A stretch of DNA of 64,000 nucleotides, from positions 22,509 to 86,508 of the forward strand of contig QKWP01001080.1 in assembly GCA_003550325.1 (NCBI GenBank), read 5' to 3'. A program made the position numbers and the translations under genes. Positions 57,548-64,000 of the stretch are shown piece by piece. Source of the stretch: Gigaspora rosea (taxonomy: Eukaryota > Glomeromycota > Glomeromycetes > Diversisporales > Gigasporaceae). How positions within the stretch are numbered: position 1 is the first letter of the stretch; the number at the start of each line of letters is the position of its first letter. The notes under the pieces are model-generated. The model did not search any database. It was not told the DNA's origin and saw only the letters and a program-made list of their open reading frames with translations.

Positions 57548-59399
57548 ATGGAAATTGATTTTCCTACTGATTTTCAAGATTCTCCTGCTACAAATCAATT
57601 TTTTAACAAAGATACAAACCAAACCCAGCCTACTTCTACTCAATCCCAAAACCTACCATTGAACGAACCAAAACCTAAACCAAACCCATCTTATGATTGG
57701 TTACTTAATTTTCCTATTACTGAAGAAATGGAACCCAATAAGAAGTTCCAAACTAAACTCTCTTACCAACTTTTTGGTTTTCTTAAAAAACACCTTTTTG
57801 ACTTCTTTTCTGGAAAAGAAATCAAATCAGAAAAAATGAACCAACCAGCTTACAAAGCATCCTTCAAACATCTTCTCTGTTCAATGGCTAGCCAACATCC
57901 TGATTTCTTAATAGACCTTATTTTTGAACACAACTCTGATATTAGCAAAAATGCTACAATACCATTTGGCTATCTCGAATCCACATTTAAAAATATTACC
58001 TTATAGTTTACAACAATTTTATTCAAAAAACTCAACTATAAAGAAATATTTGCCTTTTTGGTTACTGTACCACTCTACAAAACACAAAACTGACTTCAAC
58101 TATGTCTTAATCTAGCCCGTCTACACCTTTATCTTTCAAATAACTATCAAACAATCAACTACAAAAAATTTGCTGAGAACTTTAAATTTAGACCTAAATA
58201 TACTAAAATTGAATCTACTATTGAAAGTATTGATAAAAACAAACCTTTTCTTGAAATCAAATCCAATTCCAGATTTAATATCCAACTTTTATTTAATATC
58301 CCAAAAACTACATTTTTACAAAGCTACCATGTCCCATTACTATCTAACTCATTGGATCACTACAAAGAGTGGTTTAATAGATTTTTTCCCAACTACACTT
58401 GCCAATTCACTACTCCACCAAATGAAAAAGATACCTATGTCTTACTTAAAAATAAGATCCGTCGACAATTTATTTTTCAACTAAACAAATTTCTACCAAC
58501 TAACTTTGAATCTCAAGAACCACAAAAACCGCTACAATGACAACATGAAGCTACCAAAGCCACTAACTTCCATATGCTTTCTTGTGACAATAAAAACTGT
58601 GAATATATAGAAGGAAAAAACTTTCACAACAGAGACAAACTATATAAAGATATACTTGAAAAATCTTACTCTATCTATCCTAAAAAAGACACAGAAGCTT
58701 TGTATGAACCTAAACTTGATCCATCTATTTTTCATATAGATGGAAAACATGAAGCTACTCTTAAGCAAACTATACCAACCAAAGTACTTGAAAACTTAGC
58801 AAAAAAAGAAGAAGAAAAAGCCTGCAAATTAAACAATATTACCTTTAGTCCAAAACGCTGTAGATTTTATTTTTATAAATATCTTGCCCTTTATCACTAA
58901 ACTGCTTTGGAAAACCATAATATTCCTAACACATCCAAACAAAAGGCCATGAATAAGGCTACACATACTGTTATTGATACTCACTTTCTTGCTAGAATTA
59001 TTACATNAAGTACTTGAAAACTTAGCAAAAGAAGCAGAAGAAAAAGCCTACAAATTAAACAATATTACCTCTAGTCCAAAACGCTGTAGATTTTATTTTT
59101 ATAAATATCTTACCCTTTATCACCAAACTGCTTTGGAAAACCATAATATTCCTAACACATCCAAACAAGAGGCCATGAATAAGGCTACACATACTGTTAT
59201 TGATACTCACTTTCTTGCTAGAATTATTACATACTTTGATTGTATCAAAGATCAAACTCACACCTTTTCACAAATTGCCAAATATTACAAAGAAACTGCA
59301 TATATAGAAGCAGAAAATTTTATAAAACAAAAATTTAATCTTAACTTTCAACCTATTACAAATCTAGAAGCACTTTTTCTAGACCATTCTTTTTATTAA
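57548..59399 (+). pseudogene. Non-LTR retrotransposon, ORF1 region, broken and duplicated
   Basis: Opens with a 152-codon frame (57548..58006; MEIDFPTDFQDSPATNQFF..., Pro- and Asn-rich, then a globular part with KLSYQLFGFLKKHLFDFF). It continues in shifted frames (58170..58540) to 58574..58900 (LSCDNKNCEYIEGKNFHNRD...), where a TAA ends it. After the N at 59007 the same sequence repeats with the codon CAA in place of that TAA and stays open to 59399. No RNA-binding motif is evident; by position it is the ORF1 of a LINE. Frameshifts make it non-functional as assembled. Confidence 0.6.
58782..59232 (+). repeat. Two 225-bp copies joined by a single N (59007)
   Basis: 58782-59006 and 59008-59232 are the same sequence with a handful of substitutions (for example CACTAA against CACCAA, CTGCAAATT against CTACAAATT, CAAAAGGCC against CAAGAGGCC). 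An N exactly at the joint points to two contigs joined by the assembler despite overlapping. Confidence 0.9.
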
Positions 59400-59401
59400 A
59401 C

Positions 59402-62400
59402 TTGTCTTTTACAAACAATATAAATGCAGCCACCGCCTTATTAAAAGATGCACCCATTGCAGTTAATAAGGAAAATGATATAAGTAGGCAAGTGGATAAG
59501 CCTATTTACGCGGAGGTCCATTATAATGACGGTCAGATCCAATGTACAGGACAGACTATGGATACCTGCGCAGCTGTGAGAGCTGAGCCTAAAATGGTGA
59601 GCAACCTTGTAAAAGATACAAAAAGCTTCTCAGATAACATTACATCATATCACTCTGAGGAAACTTGCTATAATTTATTTTTACAAAAACATAACCTTCC
59701 TCTATTACCAAAATTACAAACTCTTAAATCCTTTACTAAACATTTGCTCAAACAATCCTTTACTCATCCTTATAAAATATCTATAAATATAATTACATTA
59801 GAGACCCACGTATATCTTAGTACTGAAGATAAACTTCTTCCAAATCATATCTTACTACTACCTAACCAATTTCCTATCTATTATAACTCATCTATTAAAT
59901 CCTTACATAACAACTACCAAAAAACAATCCTTTATCTTCTGCAACAACCTCCCAATTAGATAACTCTATACTTTCACAATCAACTCTTAACCTTAATATT
60001 GCTACACACAATGTCCAAAGCTACAATGCTCCTCTCAAAAGACAACTTTGGGACGAATTCTGCCTTTCTAACAATATTCAAATTTGTAGCATAACTGAAA
60101 CCAAACTTGCTGAGTCTAAACCCAAAAAGTTTTTTAACAACAAGCAAATCACATATTTTTGGTCTTGTCTAAACAACTCTGCTGAAGGCACTGGCATCAT
60201 GGTTAATAACTCTATAAAATCCCATATTCATAATGTAATTACACATCCTGGAGGAGTAGTTGCAATTGAACTGTTCTTTAAACATGATTTTAAATTCTGA
60301 ATTATTTCTGTATACCTTTCTTCAACCAACCAACAAATACGAAACCTATCTCAAGAAGCTATTATATAATGGACACAAGATGCACACTCTTTAAATTTAC
60401 ACCCTATCATCTTAGGGGATTTTAATACATCACCTTCTTTAATTAATAACTCTACTACCAAAACTAAACTTCTCTCTTACTTACATCACAATAGTATGTA
60501 TGATTTGGCTGATCATACTAACAATACCCAACACACCTGGCAGCGTAGTGATTCAAGCAGCCGTATTGATTACATATAGGCACATAATACAATAATACCA
60601 TACCTTATAGATTTTTCACTTCAATCACCCTATCTACTACTCATAGTGACCATCTTATTCTTATTTCTAAATGGATATTTCCATTTGCACTATCCTCAAA
60701 ACTTTGACATAAAACACGCTGCAAACGAAGAATCTTTTAATACAAACTTATGGATCAAGCAAAATGGGTCGAATTTTCTTCCCAATATTAATACAATATT
60801 ATTCACAATAATACTCCTCTTTCTCATGGCTCTACTGAATCTATAGAATGCACATGGCACAAGATCCAAACTAGTATTATTAATGCTGCCCTCAAAACTA
60901 TCCCCAACAAAAAGTTTACAGTTCAAAATTTTCATCATGCTTTTACTTCCAAAGCTACAGAACTACACATGGACCTCAAAATTATTGGAAATATTATGCA
61001 ACAAACCAAATATTCACTATCATACAACCAACCTATACCTACTACAGTCTTTGCTTATATTCAAAATATTAACTCTAAGCATCAATTTTCTATTCCATCT
61101 CCACCTTCTTGCCAATCAGACCTATCTAATTGGCTACTTCAAACTAAAACATACTGAAAAACCCTATACAATGCTAGAAATTTGGAAAATTCCTATCATC
61201 TTAGACATCACATTAAAACAGCTATCAATACCAGATGTGAAAGACTACTTACTCATCCAACTAAAATGATTAATAGCATTCTTAATCGTCACACTGATCC
61301 AGTTTATTTTAATAATATAAAAACTCAAACAGATATTCTTACAGACCCTACAGAAATTAAAGATTACATCTGATCACATTTTTGCCAATGGACCACTAAC
61401 TATACCTATAATCAACATATCTACTCTACTGATTGGCAATCGGAATACTCACCCAAACCCAATATTATACCTGAATGGTACAACCCTATTTTAGTACCAA
61501 TTACTCTAGAAGAAACTATCAATACTATCAATAATTTCTCAAACAGCAAAGCATGTGGTCCTTCTGGCATTAGCTATAAAATGCTTAAGCATGCAGGTTT
61601 ACAAACTATTACTGCTATTATAGTACTATTGAACTGGTGTTTAATATCTGACTCAATTCCCAAACAATGGAAAGATGCCCGCATTTTTCCTATTTCCAAA
61701 AAACCAACCTTTGACGGACATTTACACAATACACGACCAATCAGCCTTATTGAACATATCAAAAAACTATACACTAAAATTCTTACTAATCGACTAAACT
61801 CTGTTTTTTCCTCTTACAATATCCTTAATCCACACAACTATGTTGCACTTCTTGGCAATAGTACTAATATTCCAATTCATATTCTCAACAATTTTATTGA
61901 AGATGCAAACTGCAATCAAAAGGAGATCTGGCTTTTGACTCAGGAAATGAGCAAAGCATATGACTCAGTCAACATAGATCTCTTTATTTTATTTCTTAAA
62001 AGACTTAATATGCCACCACACCTTATAACAACTCTTACCAATCTTTTTACACAAAGAACCAATAGAGTAATTACTAATCTGGGGCTTATACCTTCTTATG
62101 AAGTTCATGATAGAATAGATCAGAGTGAAACTATTACACCTCTCTTTTGGCGAATCTATTATGATCCTCTTATCACCAAAATTTCTAATTCTTATACAGG
62201 CTACCAATCCTCTGTATCTTGGCTTTCTAGTATATCTCCAAATACTTTTGACTCCCGACAAGTATCAATATCTGTTCTTGCATATATGGATGATACTCTA
62301 TGGATTGCTAAATCCTAACAGCAACTAGAAAATATTCTTCATACAGCATCTTCATTCTACCAAATGGCCAATATTAAAGTCAATCCACAAAAATCTACTC

Positions 62401-64000
62401 TTGTATCCAACTCTATACATATACCTTCTATTCCTTTTTTAAGATATAATATTCAATGTCCGCCTTCTACAACATCTTTTAAATTTCTTGGATACTGGTT
62501 TCTACTTCATCAAAATCTACAATACAGTCTAAACTAATTAATCAAGAAGCTTTTGAGCTTATCAACATACTTGACACTAAACAAATTACTGATAAGCAAG
62601 CATGTTATATTATTAACAATGTTATTATACCTATTTTTGAGTATCACATTCACAATATAATTCTTTTTTATTCAACATGTAACAAAATCCTTTCTAAATA
62701 CCTCACTGTTGCTAAACATAAAGCAAGGCTTGCCAAAAATACACCTAACAGCACTATGCTTAATCACAATATATATGGAATAAAAAACATTTGGGATATA
62801 CAATTACAACATCATCTTTCTACCTTTTTACTTCGACTTAACAACTCTCATTTACTTGGTAATAGTACACATATCTGATTACAACAATTACAAAACAATC
62901 TATGGTCTACTACCAATATACTACAACACTCTAATCCTATTATTGATGGTCCCAACAAATATACTACTACTTTTAAGATAATTCAGCTTCTTAATCACTT
63001 AGAATCTTCTATATCTGCACATGCTGAAATTCTACGTCCATTTACTATCAACCTCCCCTATACCTCACTTGAATCCTTTCTTTACAATCACCCTCAATAT
63101 ATAACTTTTAAACGTCAACTACGCTCAAAGCATATTTTATTTCTAAAGCAACTTACTTCTTATGATAATACAACTCTTCTATCTTGGTCACATATTTCTT
63201 CTAGAATTCTTAATCTTATACCAGGAAAAACACCTAATTGGTTTTTTGCACTTGAAAATAAAATTCTATCCAACACTACTACTTGCTGTATTAGCTCCTC
63301 TTTACATCTCTCTAATTTTAATTCACTTTCATTTCAAACTGGTCACTTTAATCCTAAATCCAAACCTTGGCTTATTTCCTATCTTGAGCAAGAAATTATA
63401 ATTGGAAAAGCTTGACGATTTAACTATACTACGAATACCATTTCTATAACACATTGGAATATACAAACTGATTATAGCATTACATCCCTATATCCTACTC
63501 CTGATATACATTGCACTCCCTGCTCAGGATGTTCTTTTAATTCAAATAGAATTCAGAATGCCTATACTTTAGATATATCAGCTACTATATCTACTAAATT
63601 CTTAGGTAGAAAAACCTATACTCAACTTACAAACAAACTTCAACTTAATGCTAATCATCTTGATCTGCTATATTCTATTGCATCTCACCATTTTATTAAT
63701 ACCCCTCCCCTTCCCCAAATTATTATACACAACAATCCCATCTTAGATATTTTTCTAACTTCTTTAGCTACCACAAAACTCCAATCTATAGCACAATCTA
63801 ATTCTATAATTTCAAAATTTTGTTTTTACACTGATGGTTCAGTTATTAATATCTCCAACCCAAGATGTACTATGGGAATTGCATGGATTTAAGTTTTTAA
63901 TAACAATATTTCTCACTCTTTTTCTGCACAAATTCAAAACTGGCCATCTTCATACAAAGCTGAACTAATTGCTATACTATCTGCAATTTGTACTTGTCCT
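59402..64000 (+). pseudogene. Non-LTR retrotransposon ORF2: APE endonuclease, reverse transcriptase, RNase H (3' end outside)
   Basis: A 185-codon frame (59402..59959) leads into an AP-endonuclease-like domain: NIATHNVQSYN, SITETKL, GTGIMVNN, ILGDFNTSP, SSRIDYI and, in another frame, THSDHLILISKW. The reverse transcriptase follows, with KACGPSGISYKMLKHA, IPKQWKDARIFPI, TRPISLIE, QEMSKAYDSV (motif A) and AYMDDTLWIA (motif C, near 62281), in the longest open frame (61581..62318). Downstream are QMANIKVNPQKSTL, a Cys/His cluster HCTPCSGC (about 63510) and RNase H (FYTDGSV near 63820, SYKAELIAILSAI near 63955). This domain order is that of LINEs with APE and RNase H, such as the Tad/I-like groups. 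In-frame stops at about 60298, 60370, 60580 and 62316, and a frameshift near 60640, mark it as inactive. Confidence 0.8.

Noticed and set aside
1..64000. Search for tRNA, rRNA, CRISPR arrays and bacterial operons
   Set aside because: No cloverleaf with the conserved T-arm, no rRNA-like conserved blocks and no repeat-spacer array were noticed; the genes have spliceosomal introns.

Overview
The window looks like a nuclear scaffold of an arbuscular mycorrhizal fungus (Glomeromycotina, Rhizophagus-like). It is strongly AT-rich, and its intact genes are the types expanded in those fungi: TPR- or Sel1-linked protein kinases with short GT-AG introns, and a RecQ-type helicase piece. Most of the remaining DNA is transposons, foldback elements and decayed genes. 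The taxon is inferred from gene style and was not tested against a database.

Layout. 1-1.3 kb: 3' part of a RecQ-like helicase. 1.5-4.5 kb: a foldback element, a possible LTR remnant and a GGGTCACCC-rich element. 4.5-5.5 kb: decayed MFS transporter. 5.75-9.2 kb (minus): TPR-protein kinase gene with 19 TPR units. 9.2-26 kb: no intact gene; stacked MITEs and foldbacks, T/G-skewed tracts and a decayed minus-strand gene near 17-19.5 kb. 26.4-29.7 kb (plus): the best gene of the window, a six-exon Sel1-repeat protein with two tandem kinase domains. The first has lost the catalytic Asp (HRY), the second keeps HRD. 30-34.9 kb: MITEs, a decayed duplicate of the 5' end of the TPR-kinase locus, and a dense palindrome cluster. 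35-44.7 kb: repeats and TIR elements, including a 2.4-kb element with a perfect 12-bp target duplication. 44.7-57.4 kb: a Mutator-like (MULE) transposon whose transposase gene is cut by a 7.0-kb LTR-type insertion. The insertion has a 4-bp target duplication and carries further nested foldbacks. 57.5-64 kb: a decayed non-LTR retrotransposon (APE endonuclease, reverse transcriptase, RNase H) with a single N at 59007 between two nearly identical 225-bp blocks, probably a scaffolding join.

How it fits together. The two kinase genes are probably signalling proteins with solenoid scaffolds (TPR or Sel1) fused to TKL-like kinase domains. Everything else records repeated transposition. In several places the order of insertion can be read from target-site duplications and from reading frames that resume when an insertion is removed. 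No tRNA, rRNA, CRISPR or bacterial operon features were seen.
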